NCBI GenBank assembly: GCA_938023085.1
Contig: CALHDP010000024.1
Span: forward strand, 1 to 31,836
Source of the DNA: an uncultured Collinsella sp.
GTDB lineage: Bacteria > Actinomycetota > Coriobacteriia > Coriobacteriales > Coriobacteriaceae
Length of the DNA: 31,836 nucleotides
Direction of reading: 5' to 3'
The translations under genes and the position numbers were made by a program. Position 1 is the stretch's first letter. Each line of letters opens with the position of its first letter. Shown here one piece after another: positions 26,801 to 31,836 of the stretch. Below the pieces are notes generated by a model. The model saw only the letters and a list, made by a program, of their open reading frames with translations. It ran no database searches and was not told the origin of the DNA.

Positions 26801-27037
26801 GCTGCGGCCATCGCCCATAAGCTCCCACAGCGAACGAAGCCACGATGCGGGGGTTTTGTAGTCAACGCCCAGCGAGGCGCCAGCAACCGCAGCATCGTGA
26901 CGGCACAGGTCGAGCTCAGCAAACGAGGGCGCCAGCAAAACGGCACGCCCGTGGCGGGCGACCAGGTCGGCGAGCAACGCCGCCTCGGCGTCGCTCAAGT
27001 CCGTACCGGTATTGGTGGTATAGATTCGAACAGGCAT
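23867..27037 (-). CDS. addB: AddB-like PD-(D/E)XK nuclease/inactivated helicase subunit
   Basis: The 1056-residue protein is the likely partner of AddA. The N-terminal UvrD-like fold has lost the Walker A motif (RAVLLAPSFAELD where GxxGxGKT would be), as expected for a structural subunit. The C-terminal RecB-type nuclease has GNFVHDVLEHL, GGRIDRVDVD and VVIDYKHRSG, all active-site residues. The iron-sulfur staple of classical AddB normally joins a Cys before the nuclease to a terminal C-x2-C-x5-C; here the first Cys is within YSTCPLCWF but the C-terminus has only ARCSYNHEG, so the cluster is probably absent or altered. A tandem hexapeptide repeat (AKAADD type) lies in the middle. ATG at 27037 follows GTGGAGGACC. 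Homology is inferred from architecture and gene order. Confidence 0.85.
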   Translation of the reverse strand: MPVRIYTTNTGTDLSDAEAALLADLVARHGRAVLLAPSFAELDLCRHDAAVAGASLGVDYKTPASWLRSLWELMGDGRSFVDNMQRQMLFSDMIARRDDAGLQPLSRSQGTVRMLARMARDVLPGVAGTGTERCCGDVCRCDPKSDAEARVFELLSAYASGLDRRDMVEPCEAADLMAEVLADGLPACARAVCVRGITTFTHGLLELLSAVANNGGEVVVLLAREQAAMREELAAAFDARGVLFEVAPLGEGAAAPQTAFKSAAQPTFVEVAGPHARAHAYVDAIDELVKTCEDAAVDGGVATSADPVRVLVVSARAPQLFGELAARLAARHIAAETTEFTAFSQSIAGRQFTALAKLIERMKAADEGTASKTEWWPAPELTDWIYSPLSGADAASARTFDKNIRLSRGKTTTAVKSLLQSVQGQVRGTRKAASDDNWFKNVPCVVSDVFQALWRDKPVTALKAMLAVAEALPDRVLGGLDGQARRQAETALLRHAIDILMNDARALDVSQAATVPVLDDVRTKVDKRSTAYDYETYEVDRAPRAQVRFASLADAAALRPNSYDAVLFADVDLDSYPLSHEEGPLATLTEELDRGGVTLEPAALLRVRFGRAMQAARGSVVLARVTHDRQARECYPAAVWTELRAHAKAADDAKAADDAKTADDAKTADADKAADAAKATCVGEGDIVRDFDPAAGEGLERKRVACEAPQHLSAEAVPYLVLRRRDGEGEDAPLVPRLTSASQIEAYSTCPLCWFVSYRVKPQSIDAGFGNMEKGNFVHDVLEHLHARLPQEGMERVTPMNLPRAQELLREVFDETLAEHAGKRGTEGPLVPLSPVEERQVAEILPQLEGVLAYESEALAPFVPRYLEFAFNELKVEYAGWPLGGRIDRVDVDAENRAVVIDYKHRSGVEEYKLADPTVFDEKTGAVPADDPRWLPPHTQTLIYAQAMRRALDLNTRAALYFSTKGGKPALRGAASDELLEEERGDGRIPGLKKGFPGEGGNMDFDTLLDRVEAGIAERLRELEAGNVAAVDPTSAHAAHARCSYNHEGTFVRRDV
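25002..25100 (-). repeat. 18-base tandem repeat inside addB
   Basis: Five and a half 18-base units (consensus GCCTTGGCGTCGTCAGCG on the top strand) encode AKAADD / AKTADD / DKAADA hexapeptides, an Ala/Asp/Lys-rich helical linker before the nuclease part of AddB. The length is a multiple of three, so the frame is kept if the unit number changes. Confidence 0.85.
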
Positions 27038-27141
27038 GGTCCTCCACTCAAACCGTTCGCAATAATCAATGCATCCATCCTACCCGCCCACGCGGACAGA
27101 TTTGCCCCACGCCAACAGATTTCCCCCGTCCCCAAGGGATC

Positions 27142-27167
27142 AAAAAACCGCCCCCGAAGGGACGGTT
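27142..27167 (-). terminator. Terminator of the yerC-like gene
   Basis: Read leftwards, AACCGTCCC and GGGGGCGGTT pair (one mismatch) around a TTCG-like loop, followed by TTTTTT. It lies 27 bases beyond the yerC-like stop codon and before addB. Confidence 0.8.
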
Positions 27168-27193
27168 CTGCGCAATTCGTTTTTGCCGCTGGC

Positions 27194-27493
27194 CTACTCG
27201 CCATCCTCCAGTTTGATGAGGATCTTGCGATAGCCACCGTACTCGCCATTAAGCGCCTTGGACACGCGGCTCACCGTGGTGGACGAGGCACCCGTGCGGG
27301 CCTGGACCTCAACATAGGGCTCGCCCTCATCCAGATAGCGCGCGACCTGCAGACGCTGAGAAAGATCGCAGATCTCGCGCGGTGTGCAGATATCGGTTAA
27401 AAACGCCTGGATATCGTTCTCGTCGTCCAAAAGACTAAATGCGTGGACCAGCTGCTTGACATCAGGCTTGTCAAACATGTTCTCGATATTCAT
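27194..27493 (-). CDS. YerC/YecD family TrpR-related DNA-binding protein
   Basis: A 99-residue all-helical protein with the Trp-repressor-like fold. The family features are visible as FSLLDDENDIQAFLTDICTPREICDLSQRLQVARYLDEGEPYVEVQARTGASSTTVSRVSKAL, where the last part is the helix-turn-helix (recognition helix around STTVSRVSKAL). Relatives are annotated as YerC/YecD sporulation or TrpR-like regulators; ligand and targets are unknown. It lies upstream of addB-addA on the same strand but a terminator separates them, so it is probably a single-gene unit. The ATG at 27493 has only a weak GGTGAT ribosome site. The upstream region has an ATGCA ... TGCAT inverted repeat near 27560-27580. Confidence 0.88.
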   Translation of the reverse strand: MNIENMFDKPDVKQLVHAFSLLDDENDIQAFLTDICTPREICDLSQRLQVARYLDEGEPYVEVQARTGASSTTVSRVSKALNGEYGGYRKILIKLEDGE

Positions 27494-27765
27494 CGATCAC
27501 CGCCAAACCCGCCAAAAGGCATCGAAGTTGATACTGACATCGGGCATCGTTCGCCCGTAAATATGCAATAAAACTATGCATGGGCCATTTGCCCGTAGCA
27601 GTGTAGCACACCACCAAACTAAAGTGACAAGACTCTCTGTCAGCGGCACGTTTTTCAGGACGAACGCCGTTTAGAAACCGAATGCGCACGTAAGCTCCAC
27701 GAATATTTGAGACAATGGGCGTCCAAACAAAGCGACACACTGTCTGCGCAGAAAGGGATCACACC

Positions 27766-28131
27766 ATGCGCTTTATGCTTAACTGGCTCTTCACCTCGAT
27801 CGCCATCGCAATCGCCACGTTCCTCGTCCCCGGCATCCAACCCTTCGGTTTTGCCGAAGCCTGGGTCTGCTTTGCCTTTGTGGGGCTGTTCCTCAACATC
27901 GTCGACTCGCTCGTAAAGCCGTTCCTCACGGTCATTTCGCTGCCGCTCACCATTATTACGCTGGGCATTTTCCAGCTCGTGGTCAACAGCTTTATGCTCG
28001 AGCTTGCCAGCTACCTGTCGGTTAATCTCCTAGGCGCCGGCATTTCTATCGCCAGCTTTGGCTCGGCCTTTATGGGCAGCATCCTGGTGTCCATCATGCG
28101 CAGCATCCTCGACGGCGTCGCCAACGATTAA
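27766..28131 (+). CDS. Four-helix membrane protein, phage-holin-superfamily IV type (YvlD-like)
   Basis: A 121-residue, almost wholly hydrophobic protein with four predicted membrane helices (about 4-22, 31-48, 52-72 and 85-110). The pattern MRFMLNWLFTSIAIAIATFL, GLFLNIVDSLVKPFLTVISLPLTIITLG and FGSAFMGSILVSIM matches the PF04020 family (mycobacterial phage holin family IV, YvlD). Despite the name, chromosomal members are not phage genes and may act in envelope stress; none of the neighbours is phage-like. ATG at 27766 is preceded by AGAAAGGGATC; an upstream in-frame ATG at 27715 has no ribosome site. The terminator at 28169 closes a single-gene unit. Confidence 0.9.
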   Translation: MRFMLNWLFTSIAIAIATFLVPGIQPFGFAEAWVCFAFVGLFLNIVDSLVKPFLTVISLPLTIITLGIFQLVVNSFMLELASYLSVNLLGAGISIASFGSAFMGSILVSIMRSILDGVAND

Positions 28132-28168
28132 AACAATCCGTCGTCAGGAGTCACAGAAACACAAAGCA

Positions 28169-28203
28169 AAGGCCGCCCATCGCAAAAATGGACGGCCTTC
28201 TTT
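28169..28203 (+). terminator. Terminator of the YvlD-like gene
   Basis: AAGGCCGCCCAT (28169-28180) and ATGGACGGCCTT (28188-28199) pair with one mismatch around a 7-base loop, followed by CTTTG. Confidence 0.75.
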
Positions 28204-28246
28204 GTCCAGTCTCAGAGGGTCAGAAATTCTTCCATTTCCACCCTGT

Positions 28247-28265
28247 CCCCACGCGGCAGGTGGGG
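28247..28265 (-). terminator. Small hairpin directly after the Rrf2 stop codon
   Basis: CCCCAC and GTGGGG form a 6-base stem immediately beyond the Rrf2 gene. No T run follows, so it is a weak terminator candidate or an mRNA-end stabiliser. Confidence 0.35.
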
Positions 28266-28694
28266 CTAGATCACGTAGTCGTAGCCCTCGTTGTGAGCGA
28301 CAAGTTGGTCGAGCGTCACGCCGTCGAGGTAGTCGTTGATGAGCTTGTCCAGGTTCTTCCACACGTCGAGCGTGGGACACTCATCCGAGCGCGAACAGCC
28401 CTTGCAGTCGCCATCCAGGCAGGCGACCGGGGCCAAGCTGCCCTCGGTCAGACGCAAGATCTCGCCCACCGTGTACTGTTCGGGCGGGCGCGTGAGCACG
28501 TAGCCGCCGCCCTTGCCACGCATGCCAGAAAGCATGTTGGCGCGCACGAGCGTCGCCAAGATGTTCTCGAGATATTTCTCGGAAATCCCCTGTCGCGCCG
28601 CGATCTCTTTGAGTGGGATGCGACCGGCCGCCTGGTGCTCGGCCAGGTCAACCATAACGCGCAGGGCGTACCTGCCCTTAGTGGAAACCAACAT
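28266..28694 (-). CDS. Rrf2 family transcriptional regulator (CymR/IscR-like)
   Basis: The 142-residue protein begins MLVSTKGRYALRVMVDLAEH and has the winged helix-turn-helix of Rrf2 regulators (IPLKEIAARQGISEKYLENILATLVRANML, wing GMRGKGGGYVL). A cysteine loop C92-x4-C97-x2-C100-x5-C106 lies where IscR binds its [2Fe-2S] cluster, so an Fe-S or redox-sensing mode is plausible. It is divergent from cysK with 253 bases between, an arrangement expected for a CymR-like regulator of cysteine synthesis (CymR in Bacillus senses via CysK). The ATG at 28694 follows GAAAGG; a TAGAAT -10-like hexamer is at 28731-28736. Target assignment is inference. Confidence 0.92.
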   Translation of the reverse strand: MLVSTKGRYALRVMVDLAEHQAAGRIPLKEIAARQGISEKYLENILATLVRANMLSGMRGKGGGYVLTRPPEQYTVGEILRLTEGSLAPVACLDGDCKGCSRSDECPTLDVWKNLDKLINDYLDGVTLDQLVAHNEGYDYVI

Positions 28695-28811
28695 ATATAG
28701 TGCTGCCTTTCGGTCTTTTAGTCCGTTGAAATTCTAGCCGAAAAATTGGGTTTGAAAATACCCGTTCCGGTCAAGATGGTTAATCAGCTTGTAATAATCT
28801 TCTATTTCCTA

Positions 28812-28840
28812 TTGCATTACTAGGCTTTAGTGTCTACTAT
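28812..28840 (+). promoter_or_regulatory. Sigma70-type promoter of cysK
   Basis: TTGCAT (-35, 28812-28817) and TACTAT (-10, 28835-28840) are separated by exactly 17 bases. Transcription would start near 28847, giving a leader of about 100 bases before the cysK ATG. Confidence 0.75.
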
Positions 28841-28849
28841 GCTTGCCAA

Positions 28850-28889
28850 CAGCTAAACGAACAACCTATAAGGTTTATGGGTTTAGCTG
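28850..28889 (+). promoter_or_regulatory. Nested inverted repeat at the start of the cysK leader
   Basis: CAGCTAAAC (28850-28858) pairs with GTTTAGCTG (28881-28889), and inside it AACCT-ATA-AGGTT (28863-28875) forms a second stem. It begins at the predicted transcription start, so it could be an Rrf2 operator or a 5' mRNA structure. Confidence 0.6.
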
Positions 28890-28947
28890 CTAGACACGCC
28901 GTAAAACCACACGGCAACCAGCAACTTGAACACTTTGGAGGTTCACC

Positions 28948-29886
28948 ATGAGCAAGGTTTACACGTCCATCGATCAGCTTATCGGCCACACCCCGCTTCT
29001 GGAGCTCACCCACTTTGAGGCCGACGAGGACCTCAAGGCCCGTGTGCTCGTCAAGCTGGAATACTTCAACCCCGCCGGATCCGTCAAAGACCGCGTCGCC
29101 AAGAACATGATCGACGAGGCCGAAAAAGCCGGCAAGCTCGTGCGCGGTGGCGACTACACCATCATCGAGCCCACGAGCGGCAACACCGGCGTCGGCATCG
29201 CCTCGGTAGCGGCCGCCCGCGGCTACAAGGTGATCATCACCATGCCCGAGACCATGTCCGTCGAGCGCCGCAAGCTGATGCAGGCATACGGTGCGCAGCT
29301 TGTGCTCACCGACGGCTCCAAGGGTATGAAGGGCGCTATCGCCAAGGCCGAGGAGCTGCAGAAGGAGACTCCCAACAGCATCATCGCCGGCCAGTTTGTG
29401 AACCCCGCCAACCCCGCCATTCACAAGGCCACGACCGGCCCCGAGATCTGGGATGACACCGACGGCCAGGTCGACATCTTCGTCGCCGGCGTTGGCACCG
29501 GTGGTTCCGTGACCGGCGTGGGCGAGTTCCTCAAGGAGCAGAACCCCGAGATTAAGGTCGTCGCCGTCGAGCCCGCCACCTCCCCGGTGCTCTCCAAGGG
29601 CCAGGCCGGCCCACACAAGATCCAGGGCATCGGCGCCGGCTTTGTGCCCGACGTCCTCGACACCCAGGTCTACGACGAGATCATCCCCGTCGAGAACGAC
29701 GACGCCTTTGCCACCGGCCGCGCCGTGGGCCACAAGGAGGGCGTGCTCGTGGGTATTTCGTCCGGTGCCGCCGTGTGGGCCGCACTGCAGCTGGCCAAGC
29801 GCCCCGAGAACGAGGGCAAGACCATCGTGGCCCTGCTTGCCGACACCGGTGAGCGCTACCTGTCCACGGCACTGTTCCAGGACTAG
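28948..29886 (+). CDS. cysK: Cysteine synthase A (O-acetylserine sulfhydrylase)
   Basis: A PLP enzyme that makes cysteine from O-acetylserine and sulfide in the cytoplasm. The 312-residue protein has the PLP lysine K47 in NPAGSVKDR, the substrate loop EPTSGNTGVGIA (74-85), the PLP-phosphate loop GVGTGGSVTG, IQGIGAGFVPDVL and the SSGAA motif near the end. This is the CysK rather than CBS type: there is no heme domain or CBS pair. GGAGG lies 8 bases before the ATG. It is divergent from the Rrf2 gene and shares a structured promoter region with it. A CTCGTTC-TTA-GAACGAG hairpin lies just downstream (29892-29908), without a T run. Confidence 0.97.
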   Translation: MSKVYTSIDQLIGHTPLLELTHFEADEDLKARVLVKLEYFNPAGSVKDRVAKNMIDEAEKAGKLVRGGDYTIIEPTSGNTGVGIASVAAARGYKVIITMPETMSVERRKLMQAYGAQLVLTDGSKGMKGAIAKAEELQKETPNSIIAGQFVNPANPAIHKATTGPEIWDDTDGQVDIFVAGVGTGGSVTGVGEFLKEQNPEIKVVAVEPATSPVLSKGQAGPHKIQGIGAGFVPDVLDTQVYDEIIPVENDDAFATGRAVGHKEGVLVGISSGAAVWAALQLAKRPENEGKTIVALLADTGERYLSTALFQD

Positions 29887-29986
29887 AGCTTCTCGTTCTT
29901 AGAACGAGTCCAAGGCACGCCGGTCTCCCCTCTCTTCTGGCAGCCTGGGCTCATCCCAACAGGGTGTCCCACATGACGCCCGAACT

Positions 29987-29995
29987 TGCTACAAT
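29987..29995 (+). promoter_or_regulatory. Extended -10 element before mnmA
   Basis: TGCTACAAT is an extended -10 (TGn plus TACAAT) 73 bases before the mnmA start. No clear -35 is seen. It sits immediately in front of the terminator at 30000-30038. Confidence 0.45.
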
Positions 29996-29999
29996 GTCT

Positions 30000-30038
30000 G
30001 CGGCGCGGAACCAGCCTCCCGCGCCGCTTTTCTTTTTT
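30000..30038 (+). terminator. Strong Rho-independent terminator between cysK and mnmA
   Basis: GCGGCGCGG (30000-30008) and CCGCGCCGC (30019-30027) form a perfect 9-base-pair stem with a 10-base loop, followed by TTTTCTTTTTT. It lies 30 bases before the mnmA start codon. It may end cysK transcription, or act as an attenuator of mnmA if the adjacent promoter is used. Confidence 0.85.
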
Positions 30039-30067
30039 GGCCACATGCCACCAAGGAGAACCTCCCC

Positions 30068-31168
30068 ATGCACAACAAGCGCGTGCTCGTCGCCATGAGC
30101 GGCGGCGTCGATTCCAGCGTGACCGCGTACCTGCTCAAAAGCCAGGGATACGAATGCGTCGGCGCCACCATGCGCCTCACCTGCCCCGCGCCCGACCCCG
30201 CAACGGGCATGAGTAAGGTCGACCGCGACATCGCCGACGCGAAAGCGGTCGCCGAGCGCCTGGGGATACCCCACCATGTGCTCGACCTGCAGCAGACCTT
30301 CGACCGCAACGTTATCGAGCGCTTTGTGAGCGCCTACCGGGAGGGGCTGACGCCCAATCCGTGCATTATCTGCAACCGCCACATTAAGTTTGGCGCGCTG
30401 CTCGATGCGGCGCTGGACATGGGCTGCGACTACATTGCAACGGGACATTACGCCAAAACAAGCCAGGCGGCAGATGGCACCTGGCAGCTACATCGCGGCG
30501 AAGATCCCAAAAAGGACCAAAGCTACTTTTTGTATTCGCTTACGCAGGAGCGCCTGGCGCACACGATCTTTCCGCTGGCAGGCCTAGACAAAGAGCGCGA
30601 TGTGCGCCGCATTGCCGCCGAGCAGGGCTTTACCAACGCTCAGAAGGCCGAAAGCGAGGACATCTGCTTTATTCCAGACGGTGACTACGCGGGCTATATC
30701 GAGCGCCGCTGCGGACATCCCGCTGCACCGGGCGACATTGTGTGGCGCGACGGCAGCGTGGTCGGGCGCCACAACGGCGCGCTGCGCTACACCATCGGCC
30801 AGCGCAAGGGCCTGGGCGTCGCGATGGCGCATCCCGTGTATGTGACGGGCGTCGACGCCGCCAACAACACCGTGCATTTGGGCGAGGCCGAGGACCTGGC
30901 GGCCACAGCGCTCACGGCAAACGACTGGATCTGGAGCGCTCCGGCAGAGCGCATGGAGGCGGAACTCGACGCCGGCGGCATTCGCGTAGGTGCCAAGTAC
31001 CGCTACCGTCAGAAAGACCAGGCAGCGACCCTTACGCGTGACGAAGGCGGGCAAATGCTGCTAACTTTTGACGAGCCGCAACGAGCCATCGCCCCCGGAC
31101 AGGCCGTCGTCGTCTATCGCGGCGACATCGTCCTGGGCGGCGGCACCGTTACGGCAGCTATCAAGTAG
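30068..31168 (+). CDS. mnmA: tRNA-specific 2-thiouridylase
   Basis: MnmA thiolates U34 of tRNA-Lys, -Glu and -Gln, using ATP and a relayed persulfide from cysteine desulfurase. The 366-residue protein has the PP-loop SGGVDSSV (11-18), the catalytic C102 in NPCIICNRHIKFG, GDYAGYI and C200 in ESEDICFIPDG, the two cysteines needed for sulfur transfer, DYIATGHYAK, and the central and C-terminal beta domains (GQRKGLGVAMAHPVYV, IRVGAKYRYRQ). ATG at 30068 has AAGGAG 8 bases upstream. It follows cysK, consistent with a sulfur theme, but a terminator separates the two. Confidence 0.97.
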   Translation: MHNKRVLVAMSGGVDSSVTAYLLKSQGYECVGATMRLTCPAPDPATGMSKVDRDIADAKAVAERLGIPHHVLDLQQTFDRNVIERFVSAYREGLTPNPCIICNRHIKFGALLDAALDMGCDYIATGHYAKTSQAADGTWQLHRGEDPKKDQSYFLYSLTQERLAHTIFPLAGLDKERDVRRIAAEQGFTNAQKAESEDICFIPDGDYAGYIERRCGHPAAPGDIVWRDGSVVGRHNGALRYTIGQRKGLGVAMAHPVYVTGVDAANNTVHLGEAEDLAATALTANDWIWSAPAERMEAELDAGGIRVGAKYRYRQKDQAATLTRDEGGQMLLTFDEPQRAIAPGQAVVVYRGDIVLGGGTVTAAIK

Positions 31169-31182
31169 TCCCATCTCCTTCA

Positions 31183-31253
31183 TAAGTTGCGGTGAAATAG
31201 GGGCTGCTCAAGCGTTTAAAACCGCCAAACAGTCCCTATTTCACCGCAACTTA
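31183..31253. repeat. REP-like palindrome, copy 2
   Basis: TAAGTTGCGGTGAAATAG (31183-31200) is a perfect 18-base inverted repeat with 31236-31253, and the arms extend to 24 bases with one mismatch. The middle holds GCGTTTAAAACCGCC. It lies between the converging mnmA and M42 peptidase genes and belongs to the same family as the element at 20160-20228. Confidence 0.85.
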
Positions 31254-31261
31254 GAGAGGAC

Positions 31262-31295
31262 GGCCTCGGTCGGTACTGCTGTGTCAGCCGAGGCC
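31262..31295 (-). terminator. Hairpin after the M42 peptidase gene
   Basis: GGCCTCGG (31262-31269) pairs with CCGAGGCC (31288-31295). It lies 10 bases beyond the peptidase stop codon; no T run follows leftwards, so terminator activity is likely but not certain. Confidence 0.5.
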
Positions 31296-31304
31296 GCTGC
31301 TCCC

Positions 31305-31836
31305 CTAGCGCTGAACGTAGGCGCGAACCAGCTCGTAGGTATTGCGCACGCCGTCGATGTGGCTGCGCTCGTAGTTGTGGCTCGCGTACACGCCGGGGCC
31401 GATCAGACCATGGCGAATATCGTAGCCGGCCGAGAGCGTGGCCTCGACGTCCGAACCGTAATGCGGGTACACATCGATGGCGTAATCGAGCTCCAGCTCG
31501 CGCGCGATGTTGGACAGCGTGGTTACCAGGTCGTAGTTGTACGGACCGCCCGAATCCTTGGCGCAAATCGAAACCATGCGCTCGGTGCAGCCCAGGTCGT
31601 CGCCCACGCAGCCCATGTCCACGCTGATCATCTCGCGCGTGTCGGCCGGCACAAAGGCACCGCCGTGGCCGACCTCCTCGTACGCCGTAAAGAGCAGCGA
31701 AACCTTGCGCGAAAGCGTCACCTCGCCTTCGGCGACGGCGCGGGCCAAACCCAGCAGAATCGACGCGGACAGCTTGTCGTCAAGGAAGCGACTCTTGATG
31801 TAGCCGCTCTCCGTCACCGTGGTGCGCGGCACCATA
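31305..31836 (-). CDS. M42 family metallopeptidase (C-terminal part; runs off the edge)
   Basis: Only the last 177 or so codons lie in the window; the start is beyond 31836. The segment matches the catalytic half of M42 glutamyl/deblocking aminopeptidases: SRFLDDK (bridging Asp), TAYEEVGHGGAF (catalytic and metal Glu), ISVDMGC (metal Asp), YPHYGSDVEA and YASHNYERSH (metal His). The family forms large tetrahedral dodecamers with two metals per subunit and trims peptides in the cytoplasm. The C-terminus GVRNTYELVRAYVQR is complete. Substrate specificity cannot be told from the fragment. Confidence 0.9.
   Translation of the reverse strand, partial: MVPRTTVTESGYIKSRFLDDKLSASILLGLARAVAEGEVTLSRKVSLLFTAYEEVGHGGAFVPADTREMISVDMGCVGDDLGCTERMVSICAKDSGGPYNYDLVTTLSNIARELELDYAIDVYPHYGSDVEATLSAGYDIRHGLIGPGVYASHNYERSHIDGVRNTYELVRAYVQR

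Noticed and set aside
21503..27400. A 1965-codon open frame on the plus strand opposite addA, addB and yerC
   Set aside because: Its translation is low in family-like motifs, Arg/His/Gly/Ala-rich, and mirrors the high-GC codon pattern of the real genes on the other strand, including a mirrored copy of the tandem repeat. The minus-strand proteins have clear domains and ribosome sites.
27766..28131. Prophage holin as evidence of a prophage
   Set aside because: The family name includes phage holin, but neighbouring genes are housekeeping and there is no lysin, integrase or structural gene nearby.
28837..29733. A 298-codon minus-strand frame opposite cysK
   Set aside because: cysK is unmistakable on the plus strand; this frame would also overlap the cysK promoter.

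Overview
The window looks like a chromosomal segment of a high-GC Gram-positive bacterium, most likely an actinomycetote of the class Coriobacteriia (Collinsella or a close relative). This rests on strong GC bias, GGAGG-type ribosome sites, an Rrf2/CysK pair, formate-tetrahydrofolate ligase, a class III-like superoxide reductase (anaerobic lifestyle), AddAB-type recombination nucleases, a single-subunit PHP-type DnaE and recalled similarity of the proteins. The genus is an inference; no search was possible. I see no rRNA, tRNA, CRISPR array, transposase or prophage.

Layout. 1-1.5 kb: a small PH-like protein divergent from a DUF1016 (YhcG-type) nuclease, then a 424-base gene-free stretch with two hairpins. 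1.9-5.7 kb: a double zinc-ribbon protein of unknown role, a cation diffusion facilitator and a one-pass membrane protein with a PASTA-like outer domain. 5.8-7.5 kb: fhs with its own promoter and terminator. 7.7-9.9 kb: the Holliday-junction operon ruvC-ruvA-ruvB (transcribed leftwards) with a LexA-type box in front. 10-12.5 kb: a NAD-synthetase-like protein whose catalytic residues are gone in both domains, and a superoxide reductase. 12.6-20 kb: a SWIM/SNF2 helicase and dnaE, separated by a 127-base inverted-repeat element. 20.2-27 kb: addB-addA, two large helicase/nuclease subunits 3 bases apart. 27.2-28.1 kb: a TrpR-like YerC regulator divergent from a small four-helix membrane protein. 28.3-31.2 kb: a sulfur block with an Rrf2 regulator divergent from cysK, then mnmA. 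The right edge cuts an M42 peptidase gene.

Working together. Much of the window serves DNA replication and repair (dnaE, addAB, ruvCAB, SNF2 helicase, DUF1016 nuclease). cysK makes cysteine, whose sulfur is ultimately used by MnmA for tRNA 2-thiouridine, and the Rrf2 protein is the likely switch. Intergenic gaps carry at least two families of palindromic repeats.

The most notable observations are the catalytically dead NadE-like protein kept as a full-length frame, the repeat families, the structured cysK leader, the promoter directly followed by a terminator before mnmA, and an AddB subunit lacking the usual C-terminal iron-sulfur cysteines.
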